A DNA stretch of 27,163 nt from JALZHR01 sp036389695 (GCA_036389695.1 DASVWG010000187.1:1-27163), one strand, 5' to 3'. Numbered from the stretch's first letter, positions 1 through 8,372 are shown. A program made the numbers and translations. Notes: generated by a model not told the origin, from the sequence alone.

Positions 1-1
1 C

Positions 2-103
2 AAGGTTTGGCACGACAGTCGCACTAAGCAGATTGCGCAACACCTGATAAAAGCGTTTTTCGAGGAAATAACTCTTCAGGTGAGCGGAAAATCAAATAAA
101 TAA
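2..103 (+). CDS. C-terminal end of an unidentified protein (5' end outside window)
   Basis: An open frame starts at base 2 and runs 33 codons to a TAA at 101-103. It gives a plausible helical C-terminus (KVWHDSRTKQIAQHLIKAFF, then EEITLQVSGKSNK). The stop lies 17 bases before the next ATG, and the next gene's ribosome-binding site begins just after it, so the two are probably co-transcribed. Too little is present to assign a family. Confidence 0.5.
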   Translation, partial: KVWHDSRTKQIAQHLIKAFFEEITLQVSGKSNK

Positions 104-120
104 ACTAAGGAGCAAATATA

Positions 121-1620
121 ATGGGAAAAGAACAAATAGTAGATAACAATAAAACTCAGACGACGTTGTCAGCCGAAGCGGTAGACAGTCACGAGTTAAA
201 AAAGGTGATTTTTAATGAAATTCGGGCGGGAGCCGAGCCTATCGCGAAAACTCTCAACATAGAGAACCTGTATGCAGTTAATGAAGGTTTTTTGGGGGAT
301 TTTCCCTGGTTTCATCATATCGGACTCAACACTAATGCCAAAACCTATAACTGGGTCAATAATGTCTTCGACTATAACAAGGACAATTATATTGAAACTA
401 ACGCCGGGGCGTTCACCACCTCTTATTTCAACGTCTTACAGGACACGCAATATGTTCTGAGCGCAGAAGATCAGATGAAGTTAAATGCTGTCGTTGGCGC
501 TAATCAAGTTGTCGTCAATACGCTGATTACCGACTTTGTAACCACTCAGGGACCTATTCCGTCGCCGCAGAATAAGACGTTGAGTTCACAACTGCTTTAT
601 GTTATGACTGAGATTCTGACGTGGGGCGTTCCGGGATTAACTCTGGCACAACTCCAAAACAGTACTAATCCGATGTCGCTGCTGCCCAATATTCCTCTGG
701 GAGCCGGGGCAATTATCAATGACCTGATGACGTATCTGGGGAATTCCAGCTCCGTGGCAGGTATTCAGGGCGCCGTTACCTCAAATAACGCTCAGCTAGC
801 GCAAACGAAATCGAACATCTCGCCCGCGCCTGCCGACCTCAGTCCCGGCTGGATACAAATCGTAGATGGTAGTGGTAATACTTCCATCGCACCCGAAATC
901 GATTTTCAGGAATCAGTGGCAAACATTCAGAATGAACTGCTTCCGAGAGCGGGCAAAGGCAGAACTTTCTCGGTAGAGTTTCTGGCTACCAAGCTTGATT
1001 CCAATCAGGTTCAAGTCAGCAACTCATCTTCGAGTGGAACGGGTTTTATTGGTTTTTTGTTTGGTGCCAGCAATAGCAGCGGCACGTCCTACAATATGTT
1101 CAGCTTTGCCGAGAATCTGACTAGCTGCGAGGTTAAACTGGAATTCAACGGCGTCACCAAAGTCACGCCTTCACCCTTTCCTTATAATATTTCATCCGCC
1201 GCAGGATGGTGGAATCCTGCACCAGTCAAAGATGCGGCGAATCCGAGCAATCCGCCTCAAAGCGGCTACCAGTTTAGTACTAAGCCTCAATTCGACTTTC
1301 AAACGAATGGCGACTTCGGATTTCTGTCCACAATAATGATTAGCCAGCAGCCGATAATCAAACTGACGTATAAGAATGCCAGTCTTTCTCAATTCCAGCA
1401 AGTGTTTACGCAAAGGAAGACGTGGGGAACCTCGTTTTTGGGAATTCCGCTCGCCGGAGGCTCCAATTCAAGTTATACGGCGACGGCATCGGAATCTCAA
1501 GATGGAACCAGCGTGGTCGTGACGATGTCTCCGGTTGAAAACATATCGCCTGTCTCCATCCAAGACAATCTTGCATACGTGATAGGCGCCGAAGTGTTCT
1601 GGATGGGAGCAGCATCCTAA
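121..1620 (+). CDS. Unrecognised 499-aa protein rich in Ser, Asn and Thr
   Basis: I do not recognise a family. The ATG follows AAGGAG (107-112) with 8-base spacing, which fixes the start. There is no signal peptide and no clear membrane segment. Residues 1-60 are polar and helical. The middle is rich in Ser/Asn/Thr/Gln, with a glycine/serine stretch (NSSSSGTGFIGFLFGASNSS) about two thirds along. The C-terminal third looks beta-rich, with aromatic clusters such as AAGWWNPAP, and ends YVIGAEVFWMGAAS. Only one cysteine is seen (LTSCEVKL). A soluble or surface-acting beta-rich protein is possible but this is inference. It is followed after 210 bases by another unrecognised gene on the same strand. 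Confidence 0.8.
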   Translation: MGKEQIVDNNKTQTTLSAEAVDSHELKKVIFNEIRAGAEPIAKTLNIENLYAVNEGFLGDFPWFHHIGLNTNAKTYNWVNNVFDYNKDNYIETNAGAFTTSYFNVLQDTQYVLSAEDQMKLNAVVGANQVVVNTLITDFVTTQGPIPSPQNKTLSSQLLYVMTEILTWGVPGLTLAQLQNSTNPMSLLPNIPLGAGAIINDLMTYLGNSSSVAGIQGAVTSNNAQLAQTKSNISPAPADLSPGWIQIVDGSGNTSIAPEIDFQESVANIQNELLPRAGKGRTFSVEFLATKLDSNQVQVSNSSSSGTGFIGFLFGASNSSGTSYNMFSFAENLTSCEVKLEFNGVTKVTPSPFPYNISSAAGWWNPAPVKDAANPSNPPQSGYQFSTKPQFDFQTNGDFGFLSTIMISQQPIIKLTYKNASLSQFQQVFTQRKTWGTSFLGIPLAGGSNSSYTATASESQDGTSVVVTMSPVENISPVSIQDNLAYVIGAEVFWMGAAS

Positions 1621-1713
1621 AAGCGGCGATTCTGCTTCGATAAATCCGCGTTCCGGCGAGCTTGTCGGCTGAAAGAACGAAGCTGAAAACGCTCCGACAG
1701 GATACTGTGAAAA

Positions 1714-1769
1714 AGGGTCGAGTCCGGCAGCAAATGCCGAAAATTTTAAGCGCTTTTGCTGCCGACCCT
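1714..1769 (+). repeat. Interrupted inverted repeat between the two unknown genes
   Basis: The right arm TTTGCTGCCGACCCT (1755-1769) is complementary to AGGGTCG (1714-1720) plus GGCAGCAAA (1726-1734), with five extra bases in the left arm. It could fold in the transcript between the 499-aa and 187-aa genes. No T-run follows it, so a classical terminator is unlikely; an mRNA processing or stability element is possible. Confidence 0.5.
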
Positions 1770-1830
1770 CATCACTATTATGTTAACGTTAAAAAATTAT
1801 CACTAATTAAACTTAAAAGGAGAGAAAAAT

Positions 1831-2394
1831 ATGTCACGAAACACCATTAATGAAGCGACACCGATAATTATCAAAGGTAAAACCTGTTCCGGCGGCTTAT
1901 TGGGGAGATATTGTTTTGATATTTCCTGCGGTCAGGAGTTCAGGGTTGAAACCGGAGAGGGTTCCGACGCGCAGGAGTGGGTAAAATCAACTACCGTTTA
2001 CAAGACCGGCGGAATCGGCTCGATTGTAATCGGAGAGAATGGACCGAAAAATCAATATTGTAAAACGTCCTGTTTCGTCCGCCCATTAACTTTGAGGTTT
2101 GTAGCCAAAACTCCCGAAGAAGATGACCATCTACTTTTTACTATTAGGGAAGGAAACCTCGATGGAAATAATGACTGCGACATAACGATTTCCGTCCAGG
2201 ATCCGGACACTTATTTCAAAATAATGTCGAAGTCCTTACAAGGCGACGATTGGGAAGTGAGCGAGGGCGGTTTTTCAAAGCCTGTCGCCGCTATTACAAT
2301 CAGCGACAGCAGCACCGGCGGCGATACGCATTGCGGTTGCTTACTAATGCTGGATGAGCAGGTTAATGTCAATATTCTGCCGCCTACTGTATAG
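1831..2394 (+). CDS. Unrecognised 187-aa cysteine-rich protein
   Basis: The start is supported by AAAAGGAGAG (1815-1824) about 6 bases before the ATG. The family is not recognised. Eight cysteines are visible, at about residues 19, 28, 33, 77, 81, 116, 168 and 170, partly paired as CxxxC and CxC. There is no signal peptide. The sequence alternates short hydrophobic strands with glycines and looks beta-rich. Metal binding or disulfides are possible, but with no export signal a cytoplasmic metal site seems the simpler guess. It shares strand and strong-RBS style with the 499-aa gene upstream, so the two may act together. The kinase gene converges from the other side after 127 bases, where no convincing terminator is visible. 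Confidence 0.8.
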   Translation: MSRNTINEATPIIIKGKTCSGGLLGRYCFDISCGQEFRVETGEGSDAQEWVKSTTVYKTGGIGSIVIGENGPKNQYCKTSCFVRPLTLRFVAKTPEEDDHLLFTIREGNLDGNNDCDITISVQDPDTYFKIMSKSLQGDDWEVSEGGFSKPVAAITISDSSTGGDTHCGCLLMLDEQVNVNILPPTV

Positions 2395-2521
2395 ACCTTC
2401 GGTTTGTGAAATTGAAACCGGCGGAATCGGCTTTTGACGCCTCGGATTTGGCGGGCGATGAAATCCAATCGTTTCGTCGTGATTCCTGATTTTCATAACC
2501 CGCGCCGTAAAGATTAGGTTT

Positions 2522-5500
2522 TTACGATTCGAGCAGTTTCCGGTAAAACTGAATGTCTCGTCGGGCAAGATAGCTCTGGTAATTATCGTTTCCCCAGAGC
2601 GTTTCAAGCTCAGACAATACTTCGCTGGCGCGCGCTGCATAATCGCGCGCTTTTTCTTTATCGCCGGATGCCGAGCTTGCCCGCGCGGCAATCGCCAGCG
2701 CGCGCCACTGCGAGTGCTTTTTGTTTAGCCGCGCCGAGGTTTCCTGAACTTGCAGCGAGTCGCTCAATGCCTGCGCCGTCTCGCCGTCAGCGAGCAAAGT
2801 TTCGGCAAGCGCAAGCTGCGCCTGCTGAATTAAATGCGAAATGCCGGTTTGGTTTGCCGCCTCGAAGGCTTCGCGGCATAAATCTTTCCCGCTTTGCAAC
2901 GCGCCCGACCGCGAGCGTGCCAATCCTTTAATATAGGTCGCCTGAATAAAAATCTCGCGCGATTGACCGCCCGCCGTCTCCAGAGATTTCTGGCTTTCCG
3001 TTAAAGCCAGCCGGTTATCCTGCACGCTTAAAGCGATTTGCGCCTTCAATAAATAAATCCACGCCAGCAATTGTTTATCGCCTTTTTCGGGCGTCCCGGC
3101 AATCGCCGAAGATTCGCCGAGCGCCTCGAAAGCCTCGTTATAACGCCCTAACTGCCAGAGTATCTGACCGCGATTGAGCGTATCGTAGCCCATTTTCGGC
3201 GTCAGCCCGAGAGATTTATTGAGCTCGAAGCTGCGGGCGAAGCTCTCCAGCGCTTCGGGAAAACGTTCCTGGTGAATCATGACCAATCCGGCAAAAGCGT
3301 GTATATGCGCGATAAGAGATGTATCGCCTAACTGGTCAGCCAGCTCGATCTGCTGTCGCGAAGATTCAAGCGCAGCGTCGTAATTTCCGATTTGGTCATT
3401 GGCGTAACCGAGCGCCAGCTGTGCCTGTAGAGCCTCTTTCTGAGAATTGCTTTGCTGATAAAATTTCAGCGCGGGTTCGATATAGCGGATGGCTTCGACG
3501 CTTCGACCCTGTAAAAAATATAAACTGCCGAGCGAAAGACCGGCACGCGCCTCGATGCGCTGCCAGTTGTTTGCCTTTGCCAGTTGAAGCGCCTGATTGA
3601 AATTATTTTCCGCTTCCACGTATTCGCCGCGCGTGAGAAAAATATTGCCCGTGTCGATGATACCGGCGGTCGTCAGATTTTCGAGCTGTTCGGCGCGACC
3701 GAGTTCAATCGCCTGATTGATATACTGTTTCGCCGCCGTGTTGTCGCCCAGACTGTAGGAAATACTGCTCAAATGAAGCAGTATTCTGACTTGCAGCGAA
3801 GGATTGCCGGTGGCGGCGGCAAGCTCGTGCGCGCGCTGCATCTGTTCACGCGCCGCCGGCAGCTTATCCTGTATATTTAAAAGGTTTCCGCGCTGGAAAA
3901 AAACTTCCGCGCGCCCGTCATAATCGCTTTGAATGCCGTAAAGCTTTTCCGCTTTTGAAAAGGCGGCATTCGCTTTTTCGGTTTCCTGACGGCGTCCGTA
4001 AAGGATTCCGAGCCGCAGGAACGCGGCGGCGAAATTCTCGTCCAGACGGACGACTTCTTCTAAAGTCTCGATTGCCTGATTGGTCTGCTCGTTCTTTTCA
4101 TAAGCCCGACCCAAATCGAATAAGGCGAATTTTTTTTCCTCTTCGGGAATTTGCCGGACGATTTCCAGGTTATTTTCGACCGCGCCTTTGTAATTACGCC
4201 GCACGGTCGCCGCGACGGCTTGCAGATAGAGCGTGTCGAGCTGAGACAAATTCGAAAAAGCCGGCGTCAATTCCGTGACCCGGATTATTTCGCTGATTGC
4301 CCGGTCTTCATAGCCCAGCTCAATCCACGCTTCGGCGAGACGAGCGTGCGCCATCGGAAAACGCTCGTCGGACTGAATCGCGTCTTCGAGCAGCTTGCTC
4401 GCCTTATAATAATTGCCGGAGCGCAGCGCGGCGACGCCCTCGTTAAACGAAGGCTTTAACTGCCGGGCGCTCTGTGACCACAGGAGCTTTCGCACGGTGT
4501 CCTGCGTCGAAATAAACAGCGCGGCAGCCGTCATAACTAACAGAACGACCGCAAAAAACCGGTATTGTTTAAAAAAAAGCAGTAGTTTTGACCGGGAAAA
4601 TCCGGTCGAAACCTTTGTCTCAAGCTGTGAAACGGGCTGGCGCGAAAAGCCTTTTTGGTCAGTTATTCCGGATTCGGCGGATTCCAAATCCTCGATTAAC
4701 TCGGCGGCGTTCTGATAACGATTTTCCGCTTTTTTGGCAAGAGCTTTAAGCGCGACCGCGTCGAGTCTCGACGAAACGGATGAATTTATTTGAGACGGCG
4801 GCGGCGGATTATCCCTGATGACCTGAGCGGAAATTTCCGCAAAATTATCGCCCGCAAATGCCGCTCTGCCGGAGATACACTCGTAAAGCACAGCCCCGAG
4901 CGAGAAAATATCGCTGCGCTTGTCGATATCCGTTCCGAGAATCTGTTCGGGCGAAGAATATGAAGGCGTGCCCATATAAACTCCTTCACGCGTCTGGGTA
5001 GCTAAAGCGGAGCCTGCCGCAGTGCTGTCGTCCTCGCCGTAATTATCTTTATCCAGAAGCTTCGCCAGCCCGAAATCCAGAATTTTTACCTGATTGCGTT
5101 CATTTAAAATAATGTTTGAAGGCTTCAGGTCGCGGTGCACTATGCCGTGCCGGTGAGCTTCATCAAGACCGACGGCGACTTGTTTAATAATCTCGACATA
5201 CTTGCCGACCGCCAGCTGGTTCTGTTGCAGAATATCGGCGAGCGTCTGACCGCTGACCAGCTCCATGACAAGATAAGGCGAGCCGTCTTCCGTTTCGCCG
5301 TAATCATATATGGAGACGATATTTGCGTGATTCAGGGTTGAAGCTAAGCGGGCTTCCCGGAGAAAGCGGGCTTTATACTGTCTCCGGTCTATGGCTGGAG
5401 ATACTTTCAAAGATTTAAAGGCGACCCGTCTTCTCAAATGTGTGTCCTCGGCGAGATAAACCGTGCCCATACCTCCTTCACCGAGTTTGTCGATAATAAG

Positions 5501-5527
5501 GTAGTGTGAAATGGTTTTTCCGAGCAT
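2522..5527 (-). CDS. Transmembrane Ser/Thr protein kinase with C-terminal TPR repeats
   Basis: This 1001-aa protein has a complete Hanks-type kinase domain at about residues 8-280: glycine loop GEGGMG (16-21), lysine K38 in VAFK, helix-C glutamate near E58, catalytic loop HRDLKPSN (131-138), DFG (151-153) and SPEQ (192-195), so it should be active. A single membrane segment lies at about 322-340. The remaining 650 residues are helical repeats with TPR character (for example AHARLAEAWIELGYEDRAIS), probably outside the membrane or in the periplasm. PknB-like kinases fused to TPR are frequent in Acidobacteriota. The likely role is signal transduction through the TPR part; the ligand is unknown. 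The start ATG is preceded at distance by AAAGGAAA. The gene seems to be transcribed alone. Confidence 0.95.
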   Translation of the reverse strand: MLGKTISHYLIIDKLGEGGMGTVYLAEDTHLRRRVAFKSLKVSPAIDRRQYKARFLREARLASTLNHANIVSIYDYGETEDGSPYLVMELVSGQTLADILQQNQLAVGKYVEIIKQVAVGLDEAHRHGIVHRDLKPSNIILNERNQVKILDFGLAKLLDKDNYGEDDSTAAGSALATQTREGVYMGTPSYSSPEQILGTDIDKRSDIFSLGAVLYECISGRAAFAGDNFAEISAQVIRDNPPPPSQINSSVSSRLDAVALKALAKKAENRYQNAAELIEDLESAESGITDQKGFSRQPVSQLETKVSTGFSRSKLLLFFKQYRFFAVVLLVMTAAALFISTQDTVRKLLWSQSARQLKPSFNEGVAALRSGNYYKASKLLEDAIQSDERFPMAHARLAEAWIELGYEDRAISEIIRVTELTPAFSNLSQLDTLYLQAVAATVRRNYKGAVENNLEIVRQIPEEEKKFALFDLGRAYEKNEQTNQAIETLEEVVRLDENFAAAFLRLGILYGRRQETEKANAAFSKAEKLYGIQSDYDGRAEVFFQRGNLLNIQDKLPAAREQMQRAHELAAATGNPSLQVRILLHLSSISYSLGDNTAAKQYINQAIELGRAEQLENLTTAGIIDTGNIFLTRGEYVEAENNFNQALQLAKANNWQRIEARAGLSLGSLYFLQGRSVEAIRYIEPALKFYQQSNSQKEALQAQLALGYANDQIGNYDAALESSRQQIELADQLGDTSLIAHIHAFAGLVMIHQERFPEALESFARSFELNKSLGLTPKMGYDTLNRGQILWQLGRYNEAFEALGESSAIAGTPEKGDKQLLAWIYLLKAQIALSVQDNRLALTESQKSLETAGGQSREIFIQATYIKGLARSRSGALQSGKDLCREAFEAANQTGISHLIQQAQLALAETLLADGETAQALSDSLQVQETSARLNKKHSQWRALAIAARASSASGDKEKARDYAARASEVLSELETLWGNDNYQSYLARRDIQFYRKLLES

Positions 5528-5661
5528 TACCGGATTTTCCTTTGACTGAAACTAGAGAATGAATTGCTTATTCCGTGAGCCATTGCCGGTGTCATTCGCT
5601 AAGCAGAATGAGTTCTCACGAAATTATAAAAAGCAAAAAATAAAGTTAAAGGGCAGTTAAG

Positions 5662-5670
5662 ATTATACCA
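5662..5670 (-). promoter_or_regulatory. Candidate extended -10 promoter for the TPR kinase
   Basis: On the minus strand the bases read TGGTATAAT, a match to the extended -10 TGnTATAAT. No good -35 is seen, as is usual for this class. It would leave a leader of about 130 bases before the kinase ATG. A second TATAAT (5623-5628) lies closer to the gene without an obvious -35. Confidence 0.4.
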
Positions 5671-5796
5671 TTACTTAATAAAAGCATCGGCAGGCGCTCC
5701 AGTCGTCTAAGAGACATTCCGGTATATCATTATCAATGATAAGCAAAGGGTAATATATTAACGATTTGTATTGTAATTCGTCTCCATAAATCTGAG

Positions 5797-5895
5797 AAAA
5801 TCGGCTTTGCCTCATAAATAGCTTTTGAGAGGAACTTTTGAGACAACCATAAGCATTAACGAGACAAAACCGGCTTATGAGGCAAAGCCGATTTT
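5797..5895. repeat. Perfect 21-bp inverted repeat with 57-base loop
   Basis: The left arm (5797-5817, starting AAAATCGGCTTTGCC) is the exact reverse complement of the right arm (5875-5895). It lies 57 bases downstream of the greB-type stop codon. The arms begin with AAAA and end with TTTT, so either strand could form a stem followed by a short U-run. The loop is long for a normal terminator and contains GAGAC motifs (TTTTGAGAC, GAGACAAAA) that recur in the greB leader hairpin at 6487-6512. Confidence 0.75.
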
Positions 5896-5951
5896 ATCAC
5901 TATTTTGTTGTCTCGAAGCTCGGCGTTTTTGACACAGCTCAGAACCGGACT

Positions 5952-6452
5952 TTAATAGACGATTTCTATAATTTCATATGTCCTGTTTCCATTTGCAAGT
6001 TTTAATATTGCTTTTTCACCAACTTCCTTACCCATCAATATTTTGGCAATTGGAGAAATAAATGAAATTTTTCCTTGAGAAACATCAGCTTCATCGACAC
6101 CGACGATTTGATATTTTTGAAGTTTTGTTTCGTTATCCGTCTTTAGTGTGACCGTTGCGCCAAACCATACTTTGTCCGGTGATTGTTTCTCCAAGTCAAT
6201 TATTTCCGCAGTAAGAATTCTTTCATTCAACAGCTTCAATTTCGCGTTTAAATGATTCGATGCAATCCGTTTTTCATTTTCATTTGTCATATCCAGATTC
6301 TCTATCTCGCCCATGAGCATCTGTTTTTCGTCCAAAAGTTCATCCATACCAACTTGAGTAACGTAGTTGGTCACACCATCAGGCAAGTAAGCTCTGGGCG
6401 TTAAAATAGGAATTTCTTCCTGATCGCCTTCTTTAACAAATCCTCTGCTCAT
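5952..6452 (-). CDS. greB: GreA/GreB-family transcription elongation factor
   Basis: This 166-aa protein should bind in the RNA polymerase secondary channel and stimulate transcript cleavage in stalled complexes. The start MSRGFVKE matches the usual MSRAFVKE opening of GreB-type proteins. Residues 34-90 form the helical hairpin with an acidic turn (LDMTNENE), and 95-166 the C-terminal globular domain with the family signature QIVGVDEADVSQGKISFISP. The frame stays open to a GTG at 6479, but ATG 6452 fits the family better; a GGAGG at 6473-6477 lies 20 bases upstream, rather far. The gene is visibly more AT-rich than the Mla and HD-GYP genes, which may point to transfer. GreB is favoured over GreA from the N-terminus; the exact subfamily is less sure. 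Confidence 0.9.
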   Translation of the reverse strand: MSRGFVKEGDQEEIPILTPRAYLPDGVTNYVTQVGMDELLDEKQMLMGEIENLDMTNENEKRIASNHLNAKLKLLNERILTAEIIDLEKQSPDKVWFGATVTLKTDNETKLQKYQIVGVDEADVSQGKISFISPIAKILMGKEVGEKAILKLANGNRTYEIIEIVY

Positions 6453-6486
6453 AATTTTAATGAAACGCGCAACCTCCACTAAAAAT

Positions 6487-6512
6487 GTCTCAAAAAGGGT
6501 CGTTTTTGAGAC
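6487..6512 (-). promoter_or_regulatory. Leader hairpin of the greB-type gene, attenuator-like
   Basis: GTCTCAAAAA (6487-6496) and TTTTTGAGAC (6503-6512) form a perfect 10-bp stem with a 6-base loop. Read on the minus strand it is followed by ATTTTT, so it resembles a weak intrinsic terminator in the leader. It would begin only a few bases after the start expected from the -10 at 6523-6531. GreA of Escherichia coli is known to be controlled by a leader terminator, so attenuation is a reasonable inference. Confidence 0.5.
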
Positions 6513-6522
6513 GGTTGATTAA

Positions 6523-6531
6523 ATTATATCA
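6523..6531 (-). promoter_or_regulatory. Candidate extended -10 promoter for greB-type gene
   Basis: The minus strand reads TGATATAAT, an exact TGnTATAAT. A weak -35 (TTGTTA, 6548-6553) sits 19 bases upstream. It lies about 70 bases before the chosen ATG. Confidence 0.5.
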
Positions 6532-6674
6532 GACGGTTTGTGAGGCATAACAAGCCGGGGATAGCCGCTCCCGCCACATATACCATATTCAGGGTCGTCT
6601 TCACCTCAAGAGCAATTAGTGTTCTCAAAGCAGACCGCTTGTAAACGAGGGCGAAAAAAAATTGTAACTTTTTA

Positions 6675-6699
6675 TTGACCAGAAACGTAATCTGGTCAA
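6675..6699. promoter_or_regulatory. 9-bp palindrome upstream of the serine hydrolase, possible operator
   Basis: TTGACCAGA (6675-6683) and TCTGGTCAA (6691-6699) are perfect inverted arms around 7 bases. TTGACC could itself act as a -35 element, with a poor -10 (AAACAT, 6698-6703) at 17-base spacing, so a repressor bound here would block transcription. It ends 12 bases before the ribosome-binding site AAGGAG (6712-6717). Confidence 0.4.
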
Positions 6700-6724
6700 A
6701 CATATTTTCCCAAGGAGTTCAGAC

Positions 6725-8191
6725 ATGCAACAAATTTCCAGATTCTTTTTAATCTTTCTCGTTTCTTTGACGGTAGTTACAGGTATATCTGCACAGAATC
6801 CGACGGCTGCCGAACAGCAGGGACGCGCATTCATCGAGGCATTATCGACAGGCGACCGTGCCAAGGTACGCCGTTTCGTAGAGGCAAACTTCTCCGGCGA
6901 AATGCTCGCTTTGCCGATGGAGCAGCATCTTAACTTTGCTTCTATGCATTACGATACTTCCCGCGGCTACGAGGTAGTGAGCGTACAGGAGACAGTTCCC
7001 AACGGCGCGGCACTCCTGCTGAAAAACAAACTTACAGGGTTTTACGCAGCAATGTTCTTTGCCGTGGAGGACAAAGCACCTTTCAAGATCAAAGGCATCG
7101 GCAGTCGTCCGCCCAAAGCTCCCGCCGTTACTAACAAAACTCTGGATAATGCTGCCGTAAGCAAAGAGCTGAAGGGCTTTATGAAGCGACTTGCAGATGC
7201 CGACGTGTTCTCCGGAGCCGTGCTGCTCGCCAAGGATGGAGTTCCGGTTTACAAGGCGGCTTACGGCACTGCTAACAAGGACTACGGTGTGCCGAACAAG
7301 ATCGACACGAAATTCAATCTCGGTTCGATGAACAAGATGTTCACATCTGTGGCGGTTGCGCAGTTGGTCGAGAAAGGGAAGCTCTCGTTTGACGATCCCC
7401 TGTCCAAGTTTATTCCGGACTTTCCCGATGCTGAGTCTGCCAAAAAGATTCAGATCAAACACCTTTTGAGCCATACGGCGGGACTCGGAAGTTACTTCGG
7501 CAAGCGTTTTCAGGATACGTCGCGAGCTAAACTGCGGACGGTAGATGATATGATGGCGCTGGCAAAACAGGACGAAAAGCTTTTATTCGAGCCCGGCACC
7601 AAATGGCAGTACAGCAACACCGGAATGCTGGTTATAGGCAAGATTATCGAAATCGTTTCCGGACAGAGCTATTACGATTACGTCCGCGAGAACATCTACA
7701 AGCCTGTGGGAATGGTCAACACCGACGCTTATGAGCTTGACAAGGTGAATCCGAACCTCGCGGTCGGTTATCACAAGACGTTCACGGATGCCGGTATAGT
7801 CTGGTCGAATAATGTATTCCAGCACACCATGCGCGGGGGACCGATGGGCGGCGGTTACTCAACTGTCGAGGACCTGCTTCGGTTTGATCAAGCCTTGCGC
7901 GGCGGAAAGCTGGTGAGTCCCGCAATGGTAAAGGTGCTGACCACACCCAAACCTGAGCTGAGCTCGCCTAATTACGGGTACGGTTTTGCGGTGAACACAG
8001 CAGCCGGTACCGCAGGACACCCCGGCGGCTTCGCCGGTATCCACTCGAACCTGAACATGTATTTGAATTCGGGCTGGACTGCCATCGTCATGTCAAACTA
8101 TAGCTTTGGTGCAGGAGGTCCGGTAATTGAGAAAATGGAGAGTTTGATTAAGCAGACCGACTCTAAGGCAGCAGTCACAGATAAGAAGTAG
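6725..8191 (+). CDS. Exported serine hydrolase, beta-lactamase class C / PF00144 family
   Basis: This 488-aa protein begins with a signal peptide (about 1-23, ending GISAQ), so it acts in the periplasm or outside. Residues 25-130 form a small N-terminal domain of uncertain family. The PF00144-type catalytic domain covers about 145-470: nucleophile motif SMNK (S201, K204), tyrosine motif YSN (296-298) and HPG (432-434) in place of the KTG box. These are the residues expected of an active class C-like esterase, peptidase or beta-lactamase relative; the HxG third motif is more common in esterases and D-aminopeptidases than in true beta-lactamases, and the substrate cannot be told. The start is supported by AAGGAG 7 bases before the ATG. 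The gene stands alone between opposing genes. Confidence 0.92.
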   Translation: MQQISRFFLIFLVSLTVVTGISAQNPTAAEQQGRAFIEALSTGDRAKVRRFVEANFSGEMLALPMEQHLNFASMHYDTSRGYEVVSVQETVPNGAALLLKNKLTGFYAAMFFAVEDKAPFKIKGIGSRPPKAPAVTNKTLDNAAVSKELKGFMKRLADADVFSGAVLLAKDGVPVYKAAYGTANKDYGVPNKIDTKFNLGSMNKMFTSVAVAQLVEKGKLSFDDPLSKFIPDFPDAESAKKIQIKHLLSHTAGLGSYFGKRFQDTSRAKLRTVDDMMALAKQDEKLLFEPGTKWQYSNTGMLVIGKIIEIVSGQSYYDYVRENIYKPVGMVNTDAYELDKVNPNLAVGYHKTFTDAGIVWSNNVFQHTMRGGPMGGGYSTVEDLLRFDQALRGGKLVSPAMVKVLTTPKPELSSPNYGYGFAVNTAAGTAGHPGGFAGIHSNLNMYLNSGWTAIVMSNYSFGAGGPVIEKMESLIKQTDSKAAVTDKK

Positions 8192-8369
8192 CTGGAACCT
8201 GAACCATCACCACGCTCATGACGGGGGCGGGCGTGCTGAGGTGGTCGGACCGGACGAGCTTCTCGATACCGACTTCGCGCACGTAGCAGCCGGCTATCGC
8301 CCGCGCTGAGAGCCACACGAGAGCAAGACCGAGGAGGATAACGAGAGTGGCTCTAATTACAAGAAAGCT
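8175..8369 (-). pseudogene. Possible small or start-less reading frame downstream of mlaD
   Basis: Directly after the mlaD stop, a stop-free minus frame of about 65 codons ends at TGA 8175-8177, inside the antisense of the hydrolase 3' end. It opens with a hydrophobic, signal-like stretch (TLVILLGLALVWLSARAIAG), then CYVREVGIEKLVRSDHLSTP. Third positions are strongly G/C (ctc, gtc, atc, gcc). No ATG is available at the 5' end; an internal GTG lies in the hydrophobic stretch. It could be a decayed gene end, a gene with a rare start, or chance. Confidence 0.25.
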
Positions 8370-8372
8370 TTA

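Larger units (their letters stand above)
5528..5951. other. 424-base intergenic spacer upstream of the kinase
   Basis: No gene is supported here. The spacer holds the kinase leader, a candidate extended -10 for the kinase (5662-5670), a short dyad ATCATT-ATC-AATGAT (5726-5740), and the 5797-5895 inverted repeat. The rest is AT-rich and shows nothing else recognisable. Confidence 0.7.

Noticed and set aside
1662..1850. 62-codon plus-strand frame between the two unknown genes
   Set aside because: It overlaps the well-supported start at 1831, has no ribosome-binding site and reads through the hairpin; the composition is not protein-like.
2395..2521. Terminator between the cysteine-rich gene and the kinase
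   Set aside because: Only a 6-bp stem (CGGTTT/AAACCG, 2400-2420) with no T-run is visible; too weak to call.
6453..6479. GTG start for the greB-type gene at 6479
   Set aside because: The family begins MSRxFVKE, which matches ATG 6452; the extra codons overlap the purine-rich GGAGG region.
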